DNA of 64,000 nucleotides from Symbiodinium natans (GCA_905221605.1 CAJNDS010002348.1:62001-126000), one strand, 5' to 3'. Shown: positions 43,944 to 52,167, counted from the stretch's first letter. Translations and numbers: made by a program. Notes: generated by a model from the sequence alone, not told the origin.

Positions 43944-44713
43944 CAGTTGCTGAGCTACATGTCGAGCTTGGATTCGAGTCCATGTCGTCGAAGCTTGCAG
44001 ACGTAGGGACTGTCGGCCTAGGTTCATGGCACTTATTAATAAACCAATTATAACTGTACTCCTAATTGTGCTTATAACCAAGGGGCTTAAAAGTGGGTTA
44101 TAAGTTATAAGTTTGGAGAGTAAGTACCATGAACCTCCAAGTAAGCCAAGGACATGTTGCAGCACCCTTCCCCTTTTGATGTCCTTACATCCCCCAACGC
44201 CCCAAAAGGTGACCTGAAAGCCCGACCCCCTGACTGGCCAAAACCCGCCCCCCCCCCCCCCCCCCCTCCCCCCCCCTCATCCATCCCGAAACCCCGAACA
44301 GGTTTAGGGTTTAGGGTTTAGGGTTTAGGGTTCAGGGTTCAGGGTTCAGGGTTCAGGGTTCAGGGTTTAGGGTTTGTGTAGGGTTTCCCGCCAAACCTGC
44401 AAGATACCCTTGAGCTGGCAAGGCCCCGCGGCTCCAGTTCAGGCGCCAGCGGCGAGTGTAGATGAGGTGCACTGCGCCCCCTGCTCCCTTTATCTTACTG
44501 TTGGCTAGTAGGGAATGAGGGAATGAGGTTATAGAATCCCTTAAAGGGTACATATCTACATATATGTATATATGTATAAGAGGCTAGAGGGTGCCTCATT
44601 CCCTCATTCCCTACTAACCAACAGTAGGTTCTAGGCCATCCCAAGGGACTTCTGCACCTGAAGCCCCAAGTCCACCCACACTGACGCCTCGGTGTGGGTG
44701 TGGGGAGTGCAGG
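43944..44713 (+). CDS. Four-exon chain spliced across two hairpin elements
   Basis: Exons: 43944-44021 (VAELHVELGFESMSSKLADV), 44146-44219 (KDMLQHPSPFDVLTSPNAPK), 44404-44503 (QAPAASVDEVHCAPCSLYLT) and 44625 to at most 44713 (SRPSQGTSAPEAPSPPTLTP). Intron 1 (44022-44145, GT-AG) is the CTTGGAGG-family hairpin. Intron 2 (44220-44403, GC-AG) holds C-runs and TTTAGGG/TTCAGGG repeats. Intron 3 (44504-44624, GC-AG) is the GAATGAGG-family hairpin. All joins keep frame, although exon 2 also has a GT donor at 44209. No domain recognised. Confidence 0.5.
44022..44145. mobile_element. CTTGGAGG-family hairpin acting as a possible intron
   Basis: Right end CCATGAACCTCCAAG, left end AGGTTCATGG. Interior arms ATTATAA / TTATAAGTTATAA. 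Removing it with GT...AAG restores one frame. Confidence 0.6.
44498..44624. mobile_element. GAATGAGG-family hairpin carrying splice signals
   Basis: Terminal inverted repeat of about 31 bp: CTGTTGGCTAGTAGGGAATG at the left and its mirror ending CTACTAACCAACAG at the right. The right end contains TACTAAC followed by an AG, resembling a branch point and 3' splice site. The left end offers G|GC as donor. Other copies: 36172-36312 and the termini of 39396-40449. Confidence 0.75.
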
Positions 44714-45564
44714 GTTTAGGCTTTCTGGGCTTCAGGGTTGGAAAGGTTTTGGAGCTTGGGATTTCAAAGGGTCCTCTACGCGCATAGGGCATAGGGCCTT
44801 AGTGGGGGTCTATCGGTCTCCAGCATGATCGGCTTTCCGAACGCCGAAAGTCGCACACATATGTTGTGAGGGCTTCAAGGGCCGAGAAAGTGTTGTGTTC
44901 AGGTGTGTGTCGGTTTAATCCCTTAATCTCCGAAGTTCCAAACCCCAACCCCTAACCCCTAACCCCTAACCCCTAAACCCTAAACCCTAAACCCTAAACC
45001 CCAAACCCTAACCCTAAACCCTAAACCCGAAGATCAAGACGTCCAAGCTTCTTAGCAGTAGGACGTCAAGTTCCGAGTCTGCAACCCAGGAATTCCGCAA
45101 TCGAGATGAGGGGGGGGCCCTCCGAGACTTCCATGGGATGTTTTCGGGCGTATTAGGGTTTAGGGTTTAGGGTTTAGGGTTTCGGGTTTAGGGTTTGGGG
45201 TTTAGGGTTTAGGGTTTAGGCTCCTTTGCCGAGTTTAGCCAAGCGTCTAAGTTTGTTTGTTTGGTTGCGCTTTGGGGTGTTCGGATCTGGGGTGCCCATA
45301 CATAAACCCTAAACCCTGAACCCTAAAGCCAGGAATTCTGTGCGACTTGGTTTGCTCGTATAAAACGCCCGGCATGGTAGTTTGCACACTTTGGGTACCT
45401 CTCCCGAACACACAGACCTCCCGCAATTTTGGGGGTTTCGGGCTTAGGGCATAGGGTTTAGGGCTTAGGGCTTAGGGCTTAGGGCTTAGGGCTTAGGGCT
45501 TAGGGCTTAGGGTTTAGGGTTTAGGGTTTAGGGTGTTTCCCAACCCAGAAGCCCTGTGCGGCAG
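44714..45564. other. Repeats and unassigned sequence
   Basis: CCCTAAC/CCCTAAA at 44940-45030, TTTAGGG at 45152-45220, and a homogeneous GGGCTTA variant run at 45458-45510. No supported frame. Confidence 0.45.
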
Positions 45565-45806
45565 GTCCTCGTAAGCTTCCGAGCAACGGCGGAGGCGATG
45601 AAACTCAACGGCCGAGCCCCCAGGTCTGGGAGTCTTCCGCATGTAGGGTTTAGGGTTTAGGGTTTAGGGTTTAGGGTTTAGGGTTTAGGGTTTAGGGTTT
45701 AGGGTTTAGGGTTTAGGGTTTAGGGCCGACCCCCAGGTATTCATGGGAGTCTTCTACATTCGCCGAGCCCCCGGCTACCAAGTGGTACTCGTTTTGTTCC
45801 CTTTTG
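45565..45806 (+). CDS. Two exons across an intron flanked by AG|GT direct repeats
   Basis: Exon 45565-45623 (VLVSFRATAEAMKLNGRAP) follows CTGTGCGGCAG. Exon 45737-45806 (SWESSTFAEPPATKWYSFCS) ends at a GTAGGT donor. Intron 45624-45736 is GT-AG and consists mainly of a TTTAGGG array. Its two splice sites lie inside a duplicated ~35 bp segment (GGCCGAGCCCCCAG|GT and GGCCGACCCCCAG|GT, both followed by GGGAGTCTTC). The first exon is weakly reminiscent of the end of an RNA-recognition motif, but that is speculative. Confidence 0.5.
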
Positions 45807-46461
45807 GTAGGTTCCTTTAGAAATCCAGAAAAGTAAGAGTGGTACCCCTTGATTGTTGGGTACGGCTCCTGGACAAGCCCCATGAAACAGGATTAAATGG
45901 GGGTTGTCCAAAATGAGCCACCCCTAAGATAGCCACCCAAACTATAAAGTTCCTTTTTTTTTGGACCCCCAATAAAATACCCCCCCCCCCCCCAATTTCG
46001 GAAACCCCCCAAATAGGACAGAGGGCACCCTTTCATTCTTCAGCTGCTGGGGACACGGATGTGTTCTGAAGGAGCAATCCTCTTGAAGGTGTCATGTCTC
46101 ATGTCCCTCGGAACCCTCAACGCCAAACACAGAAAACCTGAGGCCCAACAACCCCTAAACCCCAAACCCTAAACCCTGCACCCTAAACCCAACCCATTGC
46201 ATGGTTTAGGACGTCAGGCTGGCCCGCCTGAAGTCCGCCTAAAGGGGAAGAGGCTTTTAGGCTTGTGGGGTTTAGGGTTTTAGCTTTCCCTAAGCCCTAA
46301 ACCCTAAACCGCCCCTAAACCCAACCCTAAAACGCCCCTAAACCCTAAACCCTAAGCCCTAAGCCCTAAGCCCTAAACCCTAAACCGTTTTTGGGGGGGG
46401 TGGGTGGGTGGGTTTTGGATCCGGGCTGGTCTGCCCCCGCCCTCGTCGGAGGCATCTACAG
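45807..46461. other. No gene seen
   Basis: AT-containing intron-like sequence with a C-run at about 45980, then degenerate CCCTAAA-type repeats at 46150-46190 and 46285-46386. Confidence 0.4.
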
Positions 46462-46531
46462 GCGTCGGACCGATGTCCAGGCGCCCAAGGGGTCGGCCCC
46501 GAAACACTTCAAGACCGCCGTTTAGGGTTTA
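46462..46531 (+). CDS. Exon-like fragment before a TTTAGGG block
   Basis: After GGCATCTACAG a basic peptide (RRTDVQAPKGSAPKHFKTAV) can be read; this frame stops at the first repeat, while a second frame stays open to the donor. Uncertain. Confidence 0.3.
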
Positions 46532-46583
46532 GGGTTTAGGGTTTAGGGTTTAGGGTTTAGGGTTTAGGGTTTAGGGTTTAGGG
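46522..46583 (+). repeat. TTTAGGG array preceding the retroelement
   Basis: About nine copies, then about 45 bp of degenerate G/T-rich repeat into which the retroelement seems inserted. Confidence 0.9.
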
Positions 46584-46645
46584 TTGGCCCAGCAGGGTTT
46601 GGGGTTTGGGGGTTGGCGTTTGGGGTTTAATGCGGATCGGGAGCA

Positions 46646-48658
46646 ATGGCTCACTGGCGTAATGTATATGCAGGGACGCCCTGCCCCCTAATGATGCCAC
46701 CCTGCATTACCCTAGATAAAGCCGCGCTGCGACGAGAGCTCCAAAATCTGCCTGCTCGCAAGGCACTGCCGGCGCATTATGCGCCAGCCCTTTGCTGGAA
46801 GCTAATGGCACAGCCACTACTTGATCTCCTAGAACGCACGCTCCTGCATGACTGGTCCACGATCCAGGTCATCATTCCCCAAGAGTGGAAGGATGGATGG
46901 CTAGTCCTCCTGGCCAAGCCGGGAAAGTCAGCGGCTGAGCCTGCGCATTATAGGCCCATTGCCCTAAGCTCTCCCATTGGCAAATGCATCCTAGGTGTAG
47001 CAATGCAGGCTCTTAGACCGCAGGTACAAAGGGTTATGATGTCTTATCCCCAGTACGCTTACCTCCCGCACCGTAGTACGAGACATGCCTTAAGTAGGGC
47101 TTTTGCGCATTGCAGGCGGGTCAAGGATCTGCTGGATAGCCAAAAACGAACCTTGAGAGAGAGGCTGGAAGGCAAACCTAAACGCAAACTAGTGGGAGGG
47201 CTGACGTTGGCGTTGGACCTGCAAGGTGCATTTGACAATGTCACACCCAGTCACCTGGAAGCTGCCGTGCAGGAGGCGCAGGTGCCTCATGACTTAAGCG
47301 CACTGCTCTTAGCGTGGCATCAAGCTAGATACTATCACATCAACCACCAAGGTCAGCATTCCTCCATCCCCGCAGTAAATGGAGTACGACAGGGCTGCAG
47401 AGCTGCGCCGCTTCTTTGGATTCTCTTTACGCGCCTGTTCATGCAACAACTCCAGCCGCGACTATCCCATGATTGGTGCATGCAGCACCTGACGCTGTTC
47501 GCAGACGACATGCTCTCGCAGCATGTGTTTGAAGCGGAAGAAGACATAACCAGCGCATTGGAGGCTCTGGGACACCTGCTCAATGTCCTCACCAAGCTCG
47601 GCATGCGACTCAGTGAAGGCAAGTCATATGCGTTGTTTCAGCTTGCTGGCTCACGAGCCAAAACCCTCAACAAAAGGTTCCTCAAACGTGAAAAAAGCAA
47701 GACATACCTACGCATACCCAGTAATCCACCGGTCATGATCGAAGTCGTGCAGCAGGTGGATTACCTTGGTTGTGTGCTTAGCTATGGAAACTTCGCTCGC
47801 TGCACGGTCACCAAAAGACTCCAAGCGGCACACAAAGCCTACCAACGGCTGAAAAGCACACTGCATTGTAAAACGTTAACGCTGTTGCAACGAGTAAGAA
47901 TGTGGCGAGCTTGCGTCAGATCGACGGCCCTATATGGGTTAGTAGCATGTCCTCTGCCGGCAAGCGAAGGGCAGAGGCTGCACGCTGCCCTCATAAGGCA
48001 GCTAAGATCCATCAGCAGAAGCCCTGTTCACCTCACAGGTGAGTCCAATGCCAGGCTGTACCACCGCCTCAAAGTGGCAGATCCACTCAAAGAACTACAC
48101 TCACTAGCTGGCAAAGCCTTAGAGAACATTGACAGCCCCCCTTCAGGAGTCCCCCCAAATGACATCAGTCTTGACCCCTTGTTACGAGAATGGTGTCGTA
48201 AGGTCCATGAAGCCTATGCCGTGCTCACTCGTGAAGCCGCTGCTGCCACGCAAGAAAAGGCCAGGGTCGAGCTACCATGTGGGGAATGTAACTACACCGC
48301 AAGTTCACTCAAAGCCTTGCGCCTGCACCGTAGAAAAGCACATGGCTACGACAAGATCTCACGAGACCACAGGCCATGGAAGCAGGTGGATCGCCTCAAA
48401 TATGGCGTAAATGGTCTGCCCACATGCAGTTTATGTGGTCATGCCTTTCAGGCATGGCAACAGCTCCAGGCGCACATTCACCTGAAAAGCTGTCTTGTCC
48501 TGCAGGGCAACAGAACGCTGGCGACAAACCCGACTGCCGAAACTCTGCGCCGGAGCCCTCATGCGGCAGCCAGGATGTGCCGGTCCCCACACTCTCAGTG
48601 TTGCCTGAGCCGCCAGAAGTGGCGCCGTTGCTCTCCACACGAGACGAACGCATCCTGA
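46646..48658 (+). CDS. Non-LTR reverse transcriptase with C-terminal zinc fingers
   Basis: 670 codons. RT landmarks: WKDGWLVLLAKPGKSAAEPA and HYRPIALSS (residues 81-109), motif A LALDLQGAFDNV with D191, motif B NGVRQGC (245-251), motif C FADD (285-288; F replaces the common Y), then VDYLGCVLS (371-379) as in LINE thumb regions. Two fingers follow: C545-C548-H561-H566, and C594-C597-H610-C616. The start codon is only the first ATG after the truncation; in-frame sequence reaches back to 46631. After residue ~617 the frame probably loses meaning, and coding continues in the overlapping frame. RNase H is not seen. The catalytic Asp residues are intact, so activity is not excluded apart from the missing N-terminus. 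Confidence 0.9.
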   Translation: MAHWRNVYAGTPCPLMMPPCITLDKAALRRELQNLPARKALPAHYAPALCWKLMAQPLLDLLERTLLHDWSTIQVIIPQEWKDGWLVLLAKPGKSAAEPAHYRPIALSSPIGKCILGVAMQALRPQVQRVMMSYPQYAYLPHRSTRHALSRAFAHCRRVKDLLDSQKRTLRERLEGKPKRKLVGGLTLALDLQGAFDNVTPSHLEAAVQEAQVPHDLSALLLAWHQARYYHINHQGQHSSIPAVNGVRQGCRAAPLLWILFTRLFMQQLQPRLSHDWCMQHLTLFADDMLSQHVFEAEEDITSALEALGHLLNVLTKLGMRLSEGKSYALFQLAGSRAKTLNKRFLKREKSKTYLRIPSNPPVMIEVVQQVDYLGCVLSYGNFARCTVTKRLQAAHKAYQRLKSTLHCKTLTLLQRVRMWRACVRSTALYGLVACPLPASEGQRLHAALIRQLRSISRSPVHLTGESNARLYHRLKVADPLKELHSLAGKALENIDSPPSGVPPNDISLDPLLREWCRKVHEAYAVLTREAAAATQEKARVELPCGECNYTASSLKALRLHRRKAHGYDKISRDHRPWKQVDRLKYGVNGLPTCSLCGHAFQAWQQLQAHIHLKSCLVLQGNRTLATNPTAETLRRSPHAAARMCRSPHSQCCLSRQKWRRCSPHETNAS

Positions 48659-51168
48659 CGAAGGAGGGGATAATCAAATTGCTGGAACACAGGCCGGACT
48701 TGCGTGCGTTCTTGTCACATAGGTGCGTATGGTGTCAGCAGCAGTGCGTCAAGGGACGAGGTGGTGGCCTAAGCATCCACCTGCAAGGTCACCACACCGC
48801 CAGGTGGAAACCGCTGAAAATAGAGGTCGACAAGATACTGACCAAATATGCGGGACATATTGCCACGTCAGGCTGCAGGATGTGTGGAGCAGAGGCCTTC
48901 TGCAATGGCACCAGAGCAAAAGATCATGCGAGACACTGTCCGGTCCTTACTCAGCTTGCTTGTATTCGAGCCGAACTGTTGCAACGCAAAGGGCATGAAC
49001 TCACTATGCCTCCTTACGATGTGCCGAAGCAGGAGCGTGCCTTCAATCATGCAGATTGGAGCGAGGCCCTCAATTCGGGGCAGAGCCCGCCTGAGCAGGT
49101 CTCCACTCACCTGAGTGATCGCTGTGCGCTTTGCTCCCGACACATGCCCTCTAGCAGATCTCTCACTCAGCACTATGCACGAATGCATGGACAGGTCTGG
49201 GCTCACAACCAAGCGGCTAAGCAGCAAGCCAAGCGGTTTGCGCCTAAGATAAAGGAGGAATGTCCGTATTGCCACCACGATGTAAAGAAATACCAAGCGA
49301 GTGCGCACGCGACCACTTGTCCCGTGATCCTTCAGTGGATGCTTTTGGCCCAAGCAAAGACACATCGCCTGGAAGGGTACGCGGACACCGCACCCCTAGT
49401 CACTGACTCGGCAAACGTAGCCGAACATGACCATGCATCCGGAGGTGGCGGCAATATGGAGGGCAATGGGGTCAGCAAGCCAGCCCACGTTCTTCGAGGC
49501 CGAGGAGTCCGGAGAGGAGATGGTGCCGGATATGAGAGGCAAGCGGCCCAGACACGACTTCCAGTCTCAGAATGGAAGGGGTCCAACAGGTCCGCCGCGC
49601 TATCACGGCCGGAATGGCTGGGAAAGAGAGCAGGAACTGACTCTCACAGCAGGGCAGACGCAACAGCTGACCCTCCAGCTGGCCCATTTGAGCCTACGTC
49701 TGGAAGACGAGCTGGCGAGAATGAGGTCGGAAAGCGCATTCGTCCTACACATGCAAACCAGTCAGGGCACAGTAGTGCCACAGCTCCTGGAAGCCTCCAA
49801 AAAGTGGCAGGACACCAAGTCCAACAATCCGGATCAGCTGACCATGCCTCTCCGGACGAGCCTGGTGCTTGGCATGCTGGGCGAAATGCAGCATCGTCTG
49901 ACCAAGCTAGTGCAAACAGAGGAAGCAAGGCAGAAGGCGCTGAAGCTCGAGTGGTGTCAGGAGCAACCCGAGAACCTCCTTTGGAACTACACGTGGTGGG
50001 ACGAGAAGTCCAGCTGTCTCAAGCCGTTGGCCAAGCCAGGACTGACGCAAGAGCAAGTTCTACAGACACTGGCGGGACTGGTGCAGCTTATCCAGGCTCA
50101 ACCAGAATGCACACTCCGCTTCCACGCAACCCGCAAGTTCGACAAGGCGCCGCAACGAAAGGTGGTGACCTTCATGCTGACCGTGGGATACAGAGGAGCG
50201 GCGTGCGACAGCATATACACGGAGATGGAGAAGCTGTGCGGTCTGGCGGCCATGATGGTGGGGGGTATCCAAGTCAAAAAGGAACGCCAACAAAGGCAAC
50301 CAGCAGCGCAGCGAGTCGAGAAGTTCATCAGGTGACTGAGACAGAGGCCCGCCTCGTTCTCTCCAACACAAGCAATCACTGTTACATCAATTCCGTTGCC
50401 TTAGCGTTCACGCACCTGCACAGATTCCTCCCTCTCACTAATCTTCCACACGCCTGGTTAACTGCGCTGCAGGTGATGAAGCCAGGGCCCCCAGGCCGAC
50501 GACCCAAGAAGGTCGCGCTACGCTCCACCATGCCATGGCAAGTCTTGATGAGGCAGTGGAAGCATCCCGATCAGCAGCATGATGTGCTTGAGCTCATCAC
50601 TCATCTCATTCGACTGCACTCGATGCAGGCGTACCTTGGGGAATGGGAAGCCCGTGAGGAAGGGGAGGCTGGTCAAGTCACCCTTGAAGCAAATTGTAAC
50701 ACTTTCTCTCTACCTCTCTGCATTCCAAACCTAAGGGGTGAAGTGTGCTTGCAGGACTGCGTGGAGCAATGGGCTTTTGGTGAGAGGGGACTGCAGGCAC
50801 TAACCACAGTGCCAGACATAGTAGGGTTTCAATTGGGGAGATATGTGCTGACGCCGGAGGGGATAAGCAAAAATGTGCGTGCAATCTCCTTAGCTGAAGG
50901 CCAAGTACGTGTCCCCCACTTTCTGGGGGGGGATGCATCCTTTATGCAGACGGATACGATTCCGTATCTCATCCGGGCAGTCATCGTTCACCGAGGGCCC
51001 ACATTGAACTCAGGTCACTACCAGGCCATCCTTCGGGTGGGCGACCTATGGATATGGACTGATGACAACCAACTCCCTAAGCAGGCAACAGAGGCGCAGC
51101 TTCAAATCATGCAGACGTGCTGTTACTTTGTCCTGTGTCAACGCGCAGGCGCTGTGACCGTTCACTGA
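48376..51168 (+). CDS. Zinc-finger and ubiquitin-specific-protease-like protein (retroelement ORF)
   Basis: 930 codons, in the -1 frame relative to the RT. From about residue 60 it has four more fingers: CVWC...HLQGHH, CRMC...HARHC, CALC...HYARMH, CPYC...HATTC. Residues ~350-650 are a low-complexity linker that overlaps another open frame. The C-terminal ~280 residues resemble a USP/UCH deubiquitinase: Cys box NTSNHCYINSVALAF (C669), the VPDIVGFQLGRY core strand with a downstream VRVPHFL, and His box LNSGHYQAILR (H881) followed by WIWTDDNQL (D896/D897). The triad is therefore complete. Role inferred: trimming ubiquitin from the element's proteins or host factors. The first ~60 codons overlap the RT frame and may not be translated from this ATG. 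Confidence 0.8.
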   Translation: MEAGGSPQIWRKWSAHMQFMWSCLSGMATAPGAHSPEKLSCPAGQQNAGDKPDCRNSAPEPSCGSQDVPVPTLSVLPEPPEVAPLLSTRDERILTKEGIIKLLEHRPDLRAFLSHRCVWCQQQCVKGRGGGLSIHLQGHHTARWKPLKIEVDKILTKYAGHIATSGCRMCGAEAFCNGTRAKDHARHCPVLTQLACIRAELLQRKGHELTMPPYDVPKQERAFNHADWSEALNSGQSPPEQVSTHLSDRCALCSRHMPSSRSLTQHYARMHGQVWAHNQAAKQQAKRFAPKIKEECPYCHHDVKKYQASAHATTCPVILQWMLLAQAKTHRLEGYADTAPLVTDSANVAEHDHASGGGGNMEGNGVSKPAHVLRGRGVRRGDGAGYERQAAQTRLPVSEWKGSNRSAALSRPEWLGKRAGTDSHSRADATADPPAGPFEPTSGRRAGENEVGKRIRPTHANQSGHSSATAPGSLQKVAGHQVQQSGSADHASPDEPGAWHAGRNAASSDQASANRGSKAEGAEARVVSGATREPPLELHVVGREVQLSQAVGQARTDARASSTDTGGTGAAYPGSTRMHTPLPRNPQVRQGAATKGGDLHADRGIQRSGVRQHIHGDGEAVRSGGHDGGGYPSQKGTPTKATSSAASREVHQVTETEARLVLSNTSNHCYINSVALAFTHLHRFLPLTNLPHAWLTALQVMKPGPPGRRPKKVALRSTMPWQVLMRQWKHPDQQHDVLELITHLIRLHSMQAYLGEWEAREEGEAGQVTLEANCNTFSLPLCIPNLRGEVCLQDCVEQWAFGERGLQALTTVPDIVGFQLGRYVLTPEGISKNVRAISLAEGQVRVPHFLGGDASFMQTDTIPYLIRAVIVHRGPTLNSGHYQAILRVGDLWIWTDDNQLPKQATEAQLQIMQTCCYFVLCQRAGAVTVH
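49427..50335 (+). CDS. 302-codon overlapping frame within the zinc-finger/USP ORF
   Basis: Same frame as the RT, nested in the 930-codon ORF. Composition looks like a genuine globular protein: a coiled-coil-like section (LTLQLAHLSLRLEDELARMR), Trp-containing WNYTWWDEKSS, and a basic C-terminus. The competing frame here is Gly/Ser/Arg-rich, as expected of shadow translation, yet it remains open for 300 codons. It ends in TGA at 50335, right where the USP-like section begins in the other frame. Either two indels broke one polyprotein, or recoding/dual coding is used. Function unknown. Confidence 0.6.
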   Translation: MTMHPEVAAIWRAMGSASQPTFFEAEESGEEMVPDMRGKRPRHDFQSQNGRGPTGPPRYHGRNGWEREQELTLTAGQTQQLTLQLAHLSLRLEDELARMRSESAFVLHMQTSQGTVVPQLLEASKKWQDTKSNNPDQLTMPLRTSLVLGMLGEMQHRLTKLVQTEEARQKALKLEWCQEQPENLLWNYTWWDEKSSCLKPLAKPGLTQEQVLQTLAGLVQLIQAQPECTLRFHATRKFDKAPQRKVVTFMLTVGYRGAACDSIYTEMEKLCGLAAMMVGGIQVKKERQQRQPAAQRVEKFIR

Positions 51169-51490
51169 GTTTCAGGGTACGCGGTCACCGCACCCGAAAC
51201 AGCCATCCGTAGCTTGTATCAGGAGTAGGTTGTAATCAATGTCTCACAGATCAGCCTTCAAGTTTCCGCACTGTGGCTTGGGCACATATGCCGCACAGTG
51301 AAGTGGTTGTGTTTCTCGCAACCGGGCCCTCGGGCCGAGTGAGAGCACTGAGGGTCATAGATCGCGTGTGCACAGTCACATGCCGGAGCCTAACACGGCT
51401 CTGCTCGACAGCCCTAACACAGGCTGAGAGTACAGTTATGCTGGACTCTTTCGCTGTGGGAGAAGAAGAAGAAGAGCAATGGCCCACAAC
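51169..51490 (+). other. 3' untranslated region of the retroelement
   Basis: Non-repetitive sequence after the USP stop. It starts with ACGCGGTCACCGCACC, close to a motif inside the ORF at 49379-49396, and ends in GAAGAAGAAGAAGAGC near 51465-51477 before telomeric repeats resume. Confidence 0.5.
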
Positions 51491-51773
51491 CCTGAACCCC
51501 TGAAGCCCTAAACCCTAAACCCTAAACCCTAAACCCTAAACCCTAAACCCCTAAACTCTAAACCCTAGACCCTAAGTCCTAAACTCTTCAAATCCCATCA
51601 GTCCCTAAACTCCTCCACCTTCAACCCCGAAGCCCCTTGAGTTGCTTGGTGGCTTCCGGAAGCTCAGAGGGCTTTGGGGTTTTGGATTTAGGGGGTTTAG
51701 GGTTTAGGGTTTTGGATTTAGGGGGTTTAGGGTTTAGGGTTTAGGGTTTAGGGTTCAGGGTTTAGGGTTTTGT

Positions 51774-52165
51774 ACGCCCTTGGTGCACGGCGAAGTCTCA
51801 CGGCAAGTGATGACTGTCGAGGATCGGAAAAGGGAGATCTTAACCAACAAGGACGAGTCGTCGCAAGGCAAGAAGCGGGAGTTCAAGGTCCAGGAGTCGA
51901 CGGTGGTGCGTGACAGCATGGGGTTTAGGGTTTAGGGTTTAGGGTTTAGGGTTTAGGGTTTAGGGTTTAGGGTTTAGGGTTTAGGGTTTAGGGAACGCAA
52001 GCCGTGAAGCCTCACCTCAACAGGCGTCATTCGTCAAGCTCTGTCAAGAACGATGGGGTTGGACTGCAGCGGAGTGCCAGCAGAAATGGAATGCAGCGAT
52101 GCAGGACCCCACCTGCCCGAAGGGACTCGACGACGAGGGCCATCCTACAGTGGACCAAGGGCGTG
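51774..52165 (+). CDS. Two exon-like pieces split by a TTTAGGG block
   Basis: Exon 51774-51922 (SRQVMTVEDRKREILTNKDE ... KKREFKVQESTVVRDSM) and exon 52002-52165 (FVKLCQERWGWTAAECQQKW ...). The block between starts GTTTAGGG; with an acceptor at CGCAAG (52001), GT-AG splicing keeps frame, although an acceptor at CTCACCTCAACAG further in is also attractive. A second open frame exists in the right exon, so the choice rests on composition. CCCTAAA follows downstream. Family not identified. Confidence 0.45.
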
Positions 52166-52167
52166 CA

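Larger units (their letters stand above)
46631..51490 (+). mobile_element. 5'-truncated LINE-like retroelement with zinc fingers and USP-like domain
   Basis: Begins abruptly in frame after degenerate TTTGGGG repeat and ends near a (GAA)n stretch at about 51465, just before CCCTAAA repeats. It encodes reverse transcriptase, six zinc-finger motifs, a 302-codon overlapping frame and a protease-like domain, then a ~320 bp 3' region. No upstream endonuclease domain is present, consistent with 5' truncation during target-primed reverse transcription. I cannot see a clear target-site duplication, because both flanks are telomeric repeat (TTTAGGG left, CCCTAAA right). Confidence 0.85.

Noticed and set aside
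43794-44165. Minus-strand 123-codon frame across the CTTGGAGG hairpin
   Set aside because: The plus strand gives two exons that join in frame with good splice sites; the minus frame runs through the hairpin element.
47059-49365. Minus-strand frames inside the retroelement (for example 47353-47622 and 48868-49365)
   Set aside because: Shadows of the RT and zinc-finger coding strand; no motifs.
51200-51220. Spliced-leader relic (dinoflagellate trans-splicing) suggested by a CCGTAGC piece
   Set aside because: Only a few bases match the start of the leader as I know it, and no TTTTGGCTCAAG follows; no convincing relic was found elsewhere in the window.
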